64,000 bases of DNA from Riemerella anatipestifer_F (GCF_037861325.1 NZ_JAFELW010000003.1); one strand, 5' to 3'; numbered from the stretch's first letter, positions 26,789 to 35,904 are shown. Notes: a model not told the origin generated them from the sequence alone. Made by a program: numbers and translations.

Positions 26789-27745
26789 ATGGAATATTTA
26801 GATTTTGAAACCCCTATAAAAGAACTCATGGAGCAGTACGAAAAGTGCTCTCTGGTAGGCGAAGAAAGTGGTGTGGATATGAAAACGGCGTGTAGCCAAA
26901 TAGAAGATAAAATCAACAAGAAAAAGAAAGAGATATACGGTAATCTTACGCCTTGGCAAAGGGTACAGTTGTCTCGTCACCCTAACCGACCTTATACTTT
27001 AGACTATATTAAAGGAATTGCAGATGAAGGCAGTTTTGTAGAGATGCATGGCGATAGAAACTTCGCAGATGATACAGCTATGGTGGGCGGTTTAGCCAAA
27101 ATTGAAGGGCAGTCTGTAATGTTTATAGGAACTCAAAAAGGGCGAACGACCAAAGAAAGACAACACAGAAGATTTGGAATGAGTAATCCTGAAGGCTACC
27201 GAAAAGCTCTTAGACTAATGAAATTAGCAGAGAAATTTAATATTCCTGTGGTTACTTTTATAGATACACCAGGGGCTTATCCTGGATTAGAAGCGGAGGA
27301 AAGAGGTCAAGGCGAGGCTATTGCAAGAAACATCTACGAAATGTGCCAACTTAAAACCCCTATTTTCTGCTATGTAATTGGCGAAGGTGCTAGTGGTGGT
27401 GCTTTAGGTATAGGTGTTGGCAACAAAGTTTATATGATGGAGAACTCTTGGTACTCTGTAATTTCTCCTGAAAACTGCTCTGCTATATTATGGAGAAATT
27501 GGGAACATAAAGAAGAGGCTGCCTCTACCATGAAACTAACGGCACAGGATTCCCTCAAAGAAAAGATTATAGACGGTATTATAGAAGAGCCACTGGGGGG
27601 AGCCCACTACGATCCTAGTGTGGTTTACCAAAATGTAAAAAACTCTATCCTAAATAATATCAAAGCGTTTAAGAAATTCTCGGCTAAGGAGCTAGAATCT
27701 CAAAGACAAGATAAATTTATTTCAATGGGTAGATTTAAAGGGTAG
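26789..27745 (+). CDS. accA: Acetyl-CoA carboxylase carboxyltransferase subunit alpha
   Basis: Transfers the carboxyl group from biotin to acetyl-CoA with AccD, first step of fatty-acid synthesis. 318 residues, standard length. N-terminal helical segment, then the crotonase-type carboxyltransferase domain with GDRNFADDTAMVGGLA, FIDTPGAYPGLEAEERGQGEAIA and GEGASGGALGIGVGN, the oxyanion-forming glycine stretch. Own promoter and terminator; no accD beside it. Confidence 0.97.
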   Translation: MEYLDFETPIKELMEQYEKCSLVGEESGVDMKTACSQIEDKINKKKKEIYGNLTPWQRVQLSRHPNRPYTLDYIKGIADEGSFVEMHGDRNFADDTAMVGGLAKIEGQSVMFIGTQKGRTTKERQHRRFGMSNPEGYRKALRLMKLAEKFNIPVVTFIDTPGAYPGLEAEERGQGEAIARNIYEMCQLKTPIFCYVIGEGASGGALGIGVGNKVYMMENSWYSVISPENCSAILWRNWEHKEEAASTMKLTAQDSLKEKIIDGIIEEPLGGAHYDPSVVYQNVKNSILNNIKAFKKFSAKELESQRQDKFISMGRFKG

Positions 27746-27771
27746 AAACGATACCTGATACTTGAAATAAG

Positions 27772-27807
27772 AAAGCTATTCCATCCCCTTGATAGGATAG
27801 CTTTTTT
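27772..27807 (+). terminator. Terminator after accA
   Basis: Stem 27772-27781 with 27795-27804 (one G-U), followed by a run of T. Confidence 0.75.
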
Positions 27808-27825
27808 ATTTTCAATATTATATAG

Positions 27826-28413
27826 CTAGTTAAGACTAAGCGAAACCTCCATATCTTTATTGATTAGCTTGTTAGATAAGTATTTACCATTGCATATAGA
27901 TGCAGATAGGGAGTAGTTTCCCTTATCTAGGAGAATGTAATTTTCATTATGAGCAGCTACATCTAAATTGTATTTTTTATTACCATCTATCTTTAATGTA
28001 ATATTGCAACTAGATAAATTTTTAACCAGTAAATAAGCTTCTTTTTGGGTAGGGTCATTACTAAATAGGTGATTAAGTACATCCACAGGCTTTGAACTAT
28101 TGCCTACGTTGGTAGGTTTCATAACTATTATATTAGTATTTATAGCTTCTGCCTTTGTAGGCACACTTACCATCTTTTTAGTTTTTAGTTCCTTTTCTTT
28201 TGTTTCTCCATTAAGGATGTTGTATAATTTAGTTTTAAACTTAGGAGTGTCAGGATGTTCTGGGTTGTATTTTATAAAATTAGCGATGACTTTAATATCG
28301 TTAGATGCCTCTACTTGTTGAGGAGTATATCTTGATTGAGCATTAGCTATAAAAGATGAGCTAAATGCCAAAATGCATAGGGTTATTTCTGCTATTTTTT
28401 TTACTTTCTTCAT
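27826..28413 (-). CDS. Small exported protein, unknown function (possibly DUF6759)
   Basis: 195 residues. Signal peptide 1-25 (hydrophobic core CILAFSSSFIANA). The middle is rich in Lys/Thr/Asn and poorly structured; the C-terminal about 85 residues (VLNHLFSNDPTQKEAYLLVKNLSSCNITLKI...NYILLDKGNYSLSASIC) look like a small beta domain with two cysteines. I associate this domain from memory with DUF6759 of Chryseobacterium relatives but cannot confirm it. Convergent with accA; divergent from tsf. Confidence 0.65.
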   Translation of the reverse strand: MKKVKKIAEITLCILAFSSSFIANAQSRYTPQQVEASNDIKVIANFIKYNPEHPDTPKFKTKLYNILNGETKEKELKTKKMVSVPTKAEAINTNIIVMKPTNVGNSSKPVDVLNHLFSNDPTQKEAYLLVKNLSSCNITLKIDGNKKYNLDVAAHNENYILLDKGNYSLSASICNGKYLSNKLINKDMEVSLSLN

Positions 28414-28477
28414 GTTAAATCTTTACTTAATATGCAAACAACGCAAAAACTCTATTTTTAGTTTGTCTTAAAATTAT

Positions 28478-28485
28478 TATCTTTG
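28478..28485 (+). promoter_or_regulatory. -7 promoter element of tsf
   Basis: TATCTTTG. The 60-base leader that follows can form a short GGGGT/ACCCC hairpin (28488-28492 with 28502-28506). Confidence 0.6.
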
Positions 28486-28546
28486 CAGGGGTTTTTTGAG
28501 GACCCCAAAGATATATATAAAAAATAACTAAAAAAATAATATTATT

Positions 28547-29515
28547 ATGTATTCACCAGCTGCAGCAGATGTTGCAAAACTAAGAAACACTACAGGGGCA
28601 GGAATGATGGACTGCAAAAAGGCTTTAGTAGAAGCTGAAGGAGATTTTGATAAAGCAATAGAAATCCTTAGAAAAAAAGGACAGAAAGTAGCTGCTAACA
28701 GAGCTGACAGAGAATCTGCAGAAGGAGCTGTTATTGCTAAAGTAAATGCAGACAATACTGCGGGTGCTATCATCGCTCTTAATTGTGAAACTGACTTCGT
28801 TGCTAAAAACGAAGACTTCGTAGCACTAGCTCATAAATTAGCTGAACAAGCTATTAACTACTCTAGCAAAGAGGAATTCTTGGCTTCTGACTTTGGAGGA
28901 ATGACCGTAGCTGATAAACTTATCGAGCAAACAGGAGTTATCGGAGAGAAAATTGAAATTGGTGCGTTCGAAACTATTAAAGGTGCTTATCTAGGAGCTT
29001 ATATCCACGTAGGAAATAAAATCGCTGCTATCACGGCTCTTTCTAAAAGCTTCGATCAAGCTGCAGATTTAGCTAAAGATGTGTCTATGCAGGTAGCTTC
29101 TATGGGAGCTGAAACGCTTTCTTACAAAGATTTTGATCCAGCTTACATTGCTAGCGAAACCGAAGCTCGTATTGCTGTAATCGAGAAAGAAAACGAAGAA
29201 CTAGTTCGTTTAGGTAAGCCATTAAAGAATGTGCCTAAATACATCTCTTATGCACAACTTACTGAAGAAGTTCTAAAACAAGCTGAAGAAGATGCTAAAG
29301 CAGAACTAAAAGCAGAAGGTAAGCCTGAACAAATTTGGGATAAAATTATTCCTGGTAAAATCCAAAGATTCATCAGTGATAACACAACTCTAGACCAAGA
29401 GAAGGCGTTACTAGACCAAAACTTCATTAAAGATGACAGCAAAAAAGTAGCTGAATATGTGAAGTCTTTCGGTGATGATGTAGAAATCGTAGGATTCAGA
29501 AGAGTAAGCCTATAA
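28547..29515 (+). CDS. tsf: Elongation factor Ts
   Basis: Nucleotide exchange factor for EF-Tu. 322 residues. N-terminal UBA-like domain with LRNTTGAGMMDCKKAL, then the dimerisation/core domains (LNCETDFVAKNEDF is the family hallmark around 80-93; KIAAITALSK). The usual upstream partner rpsB is absent: the gene has its own promoter and faces a divergent unrelated gene. Longer than the E. coli protein (283) because of an insertion in the C-terminal half, which is common in Bacteroidota. Confidence 0.97.
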   Translation: MYSPAAADVAKLRNTTGAGMMDCKKALVEAEGDFDKAIEILRKKGQKVAANRADRESAEGAVIAKVNADNTAGAIIALNCETDFVAKNEDFVALAHKLAEQAINYSSKEEFLASDFGGMTVADKLIEQTGVIGEKIEIGAFETIKGAYLGAYIHVGNKIAAITALSKSFDQAADLAKDVSMQVASMGAETLSYKDFDPAYIASETEARIAVIEKENEELVRLGKPLKNVPKYISYAQLTEEVLKQAEEDAKAELKAEGKPEQIWDKIIPGKIQRFISDNTTLDQEKALLDQNFIKDDSKKVAEYVKSFGDDVEIVGFRRVSL

Positions 29516-29570
29516 TTTTATGAAGTTATTTGTTTAGATTTAATAAAAACTTCTTTAATAATAAAGACTA

Positions 29571-29609
29571 AAAGAGACTGTTTCAAAAAAATAGCAGTCT
29601 CTTTTATTT
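29571..29609 (+). terminator. Terminator after tsf
   Basis: 10-bp stem AAAGAGACTG (29571-29580) with CAGTCTCTTT (29595-29604), then T-rich. Confidence 0.8.
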
Positions 29610-29736
29610 ATGGCAGATTTTTGTTATTTCTTTGGTTTAAAAGTTTTAATTTTTTTATGTCTGGCAAAAAATGTATAAAGTGAATTGCATATAACCCTTT
29701 TCTTTTTATATTCACAACTAAGTATATGATTTAGAT

Positions 29737-30459
29737 ATGAGAAGCTTATTATTTGCATTATCTTTGGTGGTATTAGGAGTTTTTGTCTCTTGTTCTAGAG
29801 ATGATGGTAATTCTAGAGAAGTTAGTACTATTCCTTCAACTACAATTGAAGGCTATTCAATAGCTCCTATAGAGGTCACTATGAAATATAATCAGAAACA
29901 AAAGTTTGTAATTAAAAATGATAAAACGGGGGTGTTAGATAGCTCTTTTTCTTGGAAGATATCAGATGAAAAAAGAGGTACAATAGATGCTAATGGTCTA
30001 CTCACTGCAGAAAAAATAGGAACATTCTATGTTATAGCTACTAAAAATGGTAAAACAGTAACCTCTAAAGTTGATGTCACTCCATGTGAAACATTTTTCA
30101 AAGAGCCTTCAATGATTTGGGGAGCGACAAAAAAACTTATTAAATCATCTGAAACTAGAGAGCTAGCTAAAGAAACCTCTACAACATTAGTTTATAAAGG
30201 AGAGAATAAATTTGTGAATCATGTTGAATATAAGTTTGATAATAAAGGAATAATGTTATCTGCTACAGCAACATTTCCTACTGATCCCAATTCAATATAT
30301 AGGGTTACAACATTCTTTTTAGAAAGATATGAAGTATTTTATTACGATCAACATATGATCTATATGAAGTATTTGTATGAGCCTATTTATCTGACCTCGA
30401 GTATTGATTCTGCCTTAGGATTATATATAACTTATGAATATAAAAAACCTAAACTTTAA
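29737..30459 (+). CDS. Lipoprotein with an Ig-like (BIG2-type) domain
   Basis: 240 residues. Lipoprotein signal: hydrophobic stretch then FVSCSRDD, so Cys19 is the likely lipidated residue. Residues about 45-115 resemble a bacterial Ig-like group 2 domain (VTMKYNQKQKFVI ... WKISDEKRGTIDANGLLTAEKIGTFYVIATKNG). The C-terminal half has no recognised domain. Probably on the outer membrane. No clear promoter box seen upstream; a 220-base gap after tsf contains only the tsf terminator. Confidence 0.75.
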   Translation: MRSLLFALSLVVLGVFVSCSRDDGNSREVSTIPSTTIEGYSIAPIEVTMKYNQKQKFVIKNDKTGVLDSSFSWKISDEKRGTIDANGLLTAEKIGTFYVIATKNGKTVTSKVDVTPCETFFKEPSMIWGATKKLIKSSETRELAKETSTTLVYKGENKFVNHVEYKFDNKGIMLSATATFPTDPNSIYRVTTFFLERYEVFYYDQHMIYMKYLYEPIYLTSSIDSALGLYITYEYKKPKL

Positions 30460-30475
30460 TAGAAAAATAAAGTAG

Positions 30476-30506
30476 CTCATCAATTATGATGAGGTAGTGT
30501 TTTTTA
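30476..30506. terminator. Shared terminator between the lipoprotein and nth genes
   Basis: CTCATCA (30476-30482) with TGATGAG (30487-30493), loop ATTA; T-rich runs on both sides allow use from either strand. Confidence 0.6.
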
Positions 30507-30526
30507 GTAGTGTAGAAAGTATAAAA

Positions 30527-31156
30527 TTATTCCTTCTTTTTTTCAAAAAGCATTTTGGTAATAAAATCTTTATCGCCTTTACCTCTAGCTGGAGAATATT
30601 CTCTACCATAGAAAATAATTTGCAGATGCAAGCTATTCCATTTGTCTTTTGGGAAAATCTTTTTAGCATCTTTTTCGGTTTCGGTTACATTTTTTCCAGA
30701 AGTGAGTTTCCATTGAGTCATCAGTCTATGGATATGGGTGTCCACAGGAAATGCAGGAATGCCAAAGGCTTGGCTCATCACTACCGAAGCCGTCTTGTGT
30801 CCCACACCAGGTAAGGCTTCCAACTCTTCAAAAGATTGGGGAACTATGCCTTGGTGTCGTTCTACCAATAACTCTGCCATCGCTTTAAGGTTTTTAGCTT
30901 TGGTGTTTGAAAGACCTATTTCTTTAATTAGATTTTTAATTTCATCAACTTCCAACTCTTTCATTTTGAAAGGAGTGTCTGCTACGGCAAATAGCTGTGG
31001 TGTCACTTCATTTACTTTCTTGTCGGTAGTTTGTGCCGAAAGAGCCACGGCAACTAGCAAGGTGTATGGGTCTTTGTGGTCTAGAGGGATAGGCGTCTCA
31101 GGATATAGGCGTTCTAACTCTTGTATGATGATTTCGGCTCTTTGTTTTTTGGTCAT
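30527..31156 (-). CDS. nth: Endonuclease III-like DNA glycosylase without an iron-sulfur cluster
   Basis: Base-excision repair enzyme for oxidised pyrimidines. 209 residues. Helix-hairpin-helix LPGVGHKTA with catalytic K121, and VDTHIHR with catalytic D139. E. coli Nth holds a [4Fe-4S] cluster with four C-terminal cysteines; here the corresponding end (FYGREYSPARGKGDKD) has none, and the whole protein has no cysteine at all. The fold and active site are otherwise complete, so it is probably functional. Divergent from bcp. Confidence 0.9.
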   Translation of the reverse strand: MTKKQRAEIIIQELERLYPETPIPLDHKDPYTLLVAVALSAQTTDKKVNEVTPQLFAVADTPFKMKELEVDEIKNLIKEIGLSNTKAKNLKAMAELLVERHQGIVPQSFEELEALPGVGHKTASVVMSQAFGIPAFPVDTHIHRLMTQWKLTSGKNVTETEKDAKKIFPKDKWNSLHLQIIFYGREYSPARGKGDKDFITKMLFEKKKE

Positions 31157-31163
31157 TTTAAAC

Positions 31164-31171
31164 TAAATTTG
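31164..31171 (+). promoter_or_regulatory. -7 promoter element of bcp
   Basis: TAAATTTG, 17 bases before ATG 31189, only 3 bases from the opposing nth element. Confidence 0.5.
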
Positions 31172-31174
31172 GGA

Positions 31175-31182
31175 CAAAAATA
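31175..31182 (-). promoter_or_regulatory. -7 promoter element of nth
   Basis: TATTTTTG on the minus strand, 18 bases before ATG 31156. It lies back to back with the bcp element, so the two promoters may compete. Confidence 0.5.
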
Positions 31183-31188
31183 AACATT

Positions 31189-31638
31189 ATGATAAATATA
31201 GGTGATAGCCTTCCTGCTTTTACGGTGAAAAATCAAGACGGAAAAGAGGTAAGTGCATCAGACTTTAAGGGTAAAAAATTGGTGGTTTTCTTTTATCCTA
31301 AAGCCAATACGCCGGGGTGTACAGCAGAGGCATGTAACTTAAGCGAGAATTACGAGGCTTTACAAAAACAAGGCTATACTCTTTTTGGGGTGAGTGCCGA
31401 TTCTGTGGAAAAACAAAAGAAATTTCACGATAAATTTAACATTCCTTATGACCTTCTAGCCGATGAAGAAAAACAAATCATAGAGGCTTTCGGGGTATGG
31501 CAACTTAAAAAGTTTATGGGGAAAGAGTTTATGGGTATCGTTCGTACCACCTTTATTTTTGATGAAAATGGTGTGTGTACAAGAATTATAGATAAAGTAA
31601 AAATAAAGGAGCATTCGGCTCAAATATTAGAATCTTAA
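31189..31638 (+). CDS. bcp: Thioredoxin-dependent peroxiredoxin (BCP/PrxQ type)
   Basis: Reduces hydrogen peroxide and organic peroxides in the cytosol. 149 residues. FFYPKANTPGCTAEACN supplies the peroxidatic C44 and resolving C49 five residues later, the PrxQ arrangement. Followed after 14 bases by the prolyl oligopeptidase gene, probably the same transcript. Confidence 0.94.
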   Translation: MINIGDSLPAFTVKNQDGKEVSASDFKGKKLVVFFYPKANTPGCTAEACNLSENYEALQKQGYTLFGVSADSVEKQKKFHDKFNIPYDLLADEEKQIIEAFGVWQLKKFMGKEFMGIVRTTFIFDENGVCTRIIDKVKIKEHSAQILES

Positions 31639-31652
31639 ATTTATTATTAGTT

Positions 31653-33767
31653 ATGAAGTTTAAACATTTGTATTTAGGAGTGGCTGCTGTGGTGTTGGCG
31701 TCTTGTAGCACTCAACAAAAAACCGCTAAAATGAATTATCCTGAAACTAAAAAAATAAACCATACCGATACTTATTTTGGTACACAAGTACAAGACCCTT
31801 ACCGTTGGCTTGAGGACGACCGTGCAGAAGATACCAAAGATTGGGTAAAGAGACAAGTGGCTTTTACGCAGAACTATCTAGACCAAATCTCTTTCCGTGA
31901 TGAGATTAAAGCTCAACTGAAAGATATGTGGAACTACGAAAAAATTTCTGCTCCTTTTAAAGAGGGTGATTATACCTATTTTTACAAAAATGACGGGCTA
32001 CAAGCTCAATCAGTATTGTATAGAAAAGATAAGAATGGCAATACAGAGGTATTCTTAGACCCTAATCAGTTTTCTAAAGATGGGACAACTTCTCTAGCGG
32101 GTATTTCTTTTAATAAGAAAGGAAACTTATTAGCTTATAAAATTTCGGAAGGTGGTAGCGATTGGAATAAAATCATCATTCTAGATGCCATTACTAAAAA
32201 ACCAATAGACGAAACTTTAGTAGATGTTAAATTTAGTGGGATTTCTTGGTTAGGAGACGAAGGCTTTTTCTACTCTAGTTACGATAAACCAGACGGAAGT
32301 GTACTTTCGGCTAAGACCGATATGCACAAGGTGTATTTCCATAAGTTAGGGACTAAGCAGTCTCAAGACCAACTCATCATAGGGGGCGAGAATTTCAAAA
32401 GGAGATATATGAGTGCTGGCGTTTCCGAAGACCAGCGTTATCTTATCCTTTCTGCAGCTAATGCGACTAATGGCAATGAGCTTTATATTAAAGATTTAAA
32501 AAACAACACCGATTTTATCCCAGTTCAGAAAGGCTACGATTATAATACCGATGTGGTAGATACCAAAGGCGATTTTATCTATGCTCTTACGGACAAAGGT
32601 GCTCCTAATATGAGGTTGGTGAAGTTTGATATTAAGAATCCTAGTGTTTGGACAGATGTGATTCCTGAAACGGAAAATGTACTAAGAGTATCCACAGGAG
32701 GAGGCTATATCTTTGCTAATTATATGAAAGATGCCGTAACATTAGTACAGCAGATGGATTACAACGGAAAGAAAGTAAGAGATATTACTCTTCCTGGTAA
32801 AGGCACTGCAGGAGGATTCTCTGGTAAAGATTCCGAAAAAGAATTGTACTATGCTTTCACGAGCTACATTACACCCAATACCATCTACAAACTTAATGTG
32901 GAAACGGGAGCTTCTTCGGTGTATCAAAAGCCAAAGGTTAAGTTTAACCCAGATGATTTTGTTTCGGAGCAAGTGTTCTACACTTCTAAAGATGGCACTA
33001 AAGTTCCAATGACCATCAATTATAAGAAGGGGCTTAAGCTAGACGGTAAAAACCCTACCATTCTTTATTCTTATGGAGGGTTTAATATCAGTTTAACGCC
33101 TTCGTTCTCTGTGGTAAATGCGGTGTGGATGGAAAACGGAGGCATCTACGCTGTGCCTAACATTAGAGGTGGGGGCGAGTATGGTAAAAAATGGCACGAT
33201 GCAGGAACCAAAATGCAAAAGAAAAATGTATTCAACGATTTTATAGCGGCTGGCGAATACTTACAATCTAAAGGTTATACTTCTCCTGAATTTATGGCAC
33301 TTTCTGGGCGTTCTAACGGAGGTCTGCTTGTGGGTGCTACAATGACGATGCGTCCCGACCTTGCCAAAGTGGCTTTCCCTGGGGTGGGCGTTTTGGATAT
33401 GTTGAGGTATCACACCTTTACTGCAGGAGCAGGGTGGGCGTACGATTATGGTACGGCACAAGATAGCAAAGAGATGTTTGAATATCTAAAATCTTACTCT
33501 CCTGTACACAATGTTAAGAAAGGCGTTTGTTACCCTTCTACTATGATTATCACTAGCGACCACGACGATAGGGTAGTCCCTGCACACTCGTTTAAGTTTG
33601 GGGCGGAGTTGCAAGAAAAACAGACTTGCTCTAATCCAGCACTTGTTAGAATAGAAATGAATGCAGGACACGGAGCGGGGCGTTCTACCGACCAAGTGAT
33701 AGGCGAAAATGCCGACTTAATAAGCTTTGCTCTTTATGAGATGGGCATTAGAAATCTTAAAAAGTAA
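31653..33767 (+). CDS. Prolyl oligopeptidase family serine peptidase (S9A), lipoprotein
   Basis: 704 residues. Lipoprotein-type signal with VVLASCSTQQ, so it is probably anchored in the periplasm. N-terminal beta-propeller (about 60-430), then an alpha/beta hydrolase domain: GRSNGGLLVGA holds the catalytic serine, SDHDDRVVPAHSFK the aspartate, NAGHGAGR the histidine. TVWMENGG-like loops and RGGGEYGKKWHDAG are typical of prolyl endopeptidases, which cleave short peptides after proline. Terminator follows. Confidence 0.93.
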   Translation: MKFKHLYLGVAAVVLASCSTQQKTAKMNYPETKKINHTDTYFGTQVQDPYRWLEDDRAEDTKDWVKRQVAFTQNYLDQISFRDEIKAQLKDMWNYEKISAPFKEGDYTYFYKNDGLQAQSVLYRKDKNGNTEVFLDPNQFSKDGTTSLAGISFNKKGNLLAYKISEGGSDWNKIIILDAITKKPIDETLVDVKFSGISWLGDEGFFYSSYDKPDGSVLSAKTDMHKVYFHKLGTKQSQDQLIIGGENFKRRYMSAGVSEDQRYLILSAANATNGNELYIKDLKNNTDFIPVQKGYDYNTDVVDTKGDFIYALTDKGAPNMRLVKFDIKNPSVWTDVIPETENVLRVSTGGGYIFANYMKDAVTLVQQMDYNGKKVRDITLPGKGTAGGFSGKDSEKELYYAFTSYITPNTIYKLNVETGASSVYQKPKVKFNPDDFVSEQVFYTSKDGTKVPMTINYKKGLKLDGKNPTILYSYGGFNISLTPSFSVVNAVWMENGGIYAVPNIRGGGEYGKKWHDAGTKMQKKNVFNDFIAAGEYLQSKGYTSPEFMALSGRSNGGLLVGATMTMRPDLAKVAFPGVGVLDMLRYHTFTAGAGWAYDYGTAQDSKEMFEYLKSYSPVHNVKKGVCYPSTMIITSDHDDRVVPAHSFKFGAELQEKQTCSNPALVRIEMNAGHGAGRSTDQVIGENADLISFALYEMGIRNLKK

Positions 33768-33792
33768 GGTGTAATACATGCTTTCAAAATAA

Positions 33793-33824
33793 AAATCCAA
33801 CACGATAAGAGTGTTGGATTTTTT
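33793..33824. terminator. Bidirectional terminator
   Basis: AAATCCAACAC (33793-33803) with GTGTTGGATTT (33811-33821), 7-base loop, A run before and T run after; fits both the oligopeptidase gene and the convergent hydrolase gene. Confidence 0.85.
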
Positions 33825-34665
33825 ATTTCAAGTAATCTTCCACAATGTGCCATAGTGGAGTGTTGTAACTTCTAAAAAAGTTGATGTGTCCTATATTGTT
33901 TTTAGGAGAAAGTTCAGCTTTTATGATATGATATTCAGGTTTAAGATTGTGATAAGTGTCCATTAAACTTTTAACGCCTTTTTCTGTGAGCCAGCTGTCA
34001 TCATCGGCGTAGAGAACCAAAGTATCTTGATGAAGATGCTCTGTATGGTTATAAGACATTTCTAGTAGTTTAAGAGTAGATTTTTTGTTGAGAATAAGCC
34101 TTCTCCAATCGTAAGCTACACCCTTTGGAAGAGATTCTCCTAGACCAAGAATAGAGGCAGGGAAATACCCTAATATTTCGGTAAGTAGAGGTTGCAGTAT
34201 GCCAAAACCTAGGTAAGAAGCCCATCTAGTTTTAGAATCTAAGTGTTTTACATAGGCGTTTTGAGCTCCTATGAATATTATCTTTTTAAAAAGATTAGTG
34301 TCTGGGTTCATTCCTGCAATCAAAGCTCCTACGGAATGCCCCATAATATATTTCTCGTAATGAGAAAAATGTGTTTTGATGTAGTTGGTTAATGTTTTAT
34401 AGTCTTCGGTTCCCCATAGCCTCATACTGGCTTTAAAGCCTTTCATTTTAGCAGGTTTAGAAGATGCGATGCCTCTATAATCGTAAGTAATTACCGTATA
34501 GCCTTTTGCCATTAGGTATTTGGCAAAATTGTAATAGACATATTGTTTTACTCCTGTTGCTGAATTGATGAGTAATAATTTACCATTAGTGTTCTCTACT
34601 TCTGGTTTAAAGAGGCTTACCGCAAGAGGGTAGCCATCGGAAGTGGTGAGGGTAAATTCACTCAT
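33823..34665 (-). CDS. Alpha/beta hydrolase
   Basis: 280 residues, soluble. Nucleophile elbow MGHSVGALIAG, acid in LYADDDSWL, and histidine in NNIGHINFFR form a plausible triad. It resembles the predicted hydrolases with a TTSDGYPLAVSLF start. Its ATG overlaps the stop of the LpxH gene by 4 bases (ATGA-type), indicating translational coupling. Substrate unknown; link to lipid A synthesis is only positional. Confidence 0.82.
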   Translation of the reverse strand: MSEFTLTTSDGYPLAVSLFKPEVENTNGKLLLINSATGVKQYVYYNFAKYLMAKGYTVITYDYRGIASSKPAKMKGFKASMRLWGTEDYKTLTNYIKTHFSHYEKYIMGHSVGALIAGMNPDTNLFKKIIFIGAQNAYVKHLDSKTRWASYLGFGILQPLLTEILGYFPASILGLGESLPKGVAYDWRRLILNKKSTLKLLEMSYNHTEHLHQDTLVLYADDDSWLTEKGVKSLMDTYHNLKPEYHIIKAELSPKNNIGHINFFRSYNTPLWHIVEDYLK

Positions 34666-35429
34666 AAGTTGCCTAGGTATTTAAGCTGAAATTGAGAACC
34701 ATCAAAAACACCATAAGAATAGTAAGAAATCCAATCGCCTAGATTAACATAAGAGGTTCCTGCTCCTACCTCCAAAATCATTGGAAGGTGTCTGTGCCCA
34801 AATACGAAATAGTCTATGTGTTCTGATTTTAGTTTTTCTTTGGAATACTGTATTAAGAACTCCTTATCTTCGCCCAAAAATTCTTTGTCTTCTTCTCCAC
34901 TTATCATTTTGTTTTTTTGAGAAAGGTACAGGGCAATCCTCATTGAAATATCGGGGTGAAGCCACTTGAACAGCCATTGGGCTAGAGGGTTGGTAAAGAC
35001 CTTTTTCATTCTTTTATAGCCTTTATCACCAGGACCTAAACCATCGCCGTGGGCAAGGAGAAACCTTTTACCATTGATGGTGGCGTACCTTTTCTCGAAA
35101 AAAACGGGTATTCCGAGCTCTTTCTCAAAGTAGTCTTTCATCCACAGGTCGTGGTTGCCTACAAAAAAGTAGAGGTCTATGCCTTGGTCTTTAAGTTCGG
35201 CTAGTTTGCCAAGCACCCTCACGAAGCCTTTAGGAACTACAAACTGCCACTCGTGCCAAAAATCAAACAAATCTCCCATAAGAAACAGCACTTGGGCATC
35301 GTTCCGAATGTCTTCTAGCCATTGCACAAACTTTTGTTCTCTAAGTTTACTGGCTTCTAGAGTGGGGGCTCCGAAGTGCTGGTCGGAGGCGAAGTAGATT
35401 TTTTTTCCGTCTTCTAAGGTAATCGTCAT
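34662..35429 (-). CDS. lpxH: UDP-2,3-diacylglucosamine diphosphatase
   Basis: Removes UMP-type product in lipid A synthesis (UDP-2,3-diacylglucosamine to lipid X). 255 residues, calcineurin-like metallophosphoesterase: SDQHFGA, MGDLFDFWHEW, FVGNHDLW, AHGDGLG and FGHRH carry the two-metal site. In other bacteria the first motif is SDLH; here SDQH. Functional name inferred from the family and the GDLFDFWHEW signature. Lies between queD and the hydrolase gene on one strand, so a small operon. Confidence 0.85.
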   Translation of the reverse strand: MTITLEDGKKIYFASDQHFGAPTLEASKLREQKFVQWLEDIRNDAQVLFLMGDLFDFWHEWQFVVPKGFVRVLGKLAELKDQGIDLYFFVGNHDLWMKDYFEKELGIPVFFEKRYATINGKRFLLAHGDGLGPGDKGYKRMKKVFTNPLAQWLFKWLHPDISMRIALYLSQKNKMISGEEDKEFLGEDKEFLIQYSKEKLKSEHIDYFVFGHRHLPMILEVGAGTSYVNLGDWISYYSYGVFDGSQFQLKYLGNL

Positions 35430-35456
35430 AGCGTTGGTAACTTCTGTTTTAAAAGA

Positions 35457-35900
35457 CTAATTCTCCTCTGCCAACCATTCTCCGTAGGAGTTTTCTGTTT
35501 CGTGGAGTTTTAGATAGGCTAGTTGCACAGACTCGGGAAGTCTGTTTTTGATTTTAGCTGCAATGTCGTAAAGCATATTCTCGCAAGTAGGCTGGTAGTT
35601 GCAGAATATTACTTTGTGCCCTTTTTCTTCTAACTCTTTTCCTAAGCTGATGTGTGGTGAGCTGGCATTGAGTAAAACAGCGTGATCCCATACATCTACA
35701 ATTTCTTCTTTCACAATCTTTTTAATATCCCCAAAATCTACTACCATTCCGTTTTTGGGGTGGTCTAAATCATTGATAGGGACACCCTTTACGGTAACAA
35801 ATAGTTTGTACGAATGTCCGTGCATATTTTTGCACTTGCCATCGTAGTTATAAAGGACGTGAGCGGTTTCAAATGAAAAAATCTTAGTAATTCTAATCAT
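35457..35900 (-). CDS. queD: 6-carboxytetrahydropterin synthase (QueD/PTPS family)
   Basis: Converts dihydroneopterin triphosphate in queuosine or deazaguanine synthesis. 147 residues. Zinc ligands H14 (SFETAH), H27 and H29 (MHGHSY); C23 just upstream is the catalytic cysteine. VVDFGDIK and LNAS and the C-terminal HETENSYGEW glutamate are typical. First gene of the queD-lpxH-hydrolase run; the -7 box ends 4 bases before the ATG. Confidence 0.92.
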   Translation of the reverse strand: MIRITKIFSFETAHVLYNYDGKCKNMHGHSYKLFVTVKGVPINDLDHPKNGMVVDFGDIKKIVKEEIVDVWDHAVLLNASSPHISLGKELEEKGHKVIFCNYQPTCENMLYDIAAKIKNRLPESVQLAYLKLHETENSYGEWLAEEN

Positions 35901-35904
35901 GTGG

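Noticed and set aside
33823..35900. Hydrolase, lpxH and queD as one functional pathway
   Set aside because: Same strand and tight spacing, but lipid A and queuosine chemistry are unrelated; treated as an ordinary operon.
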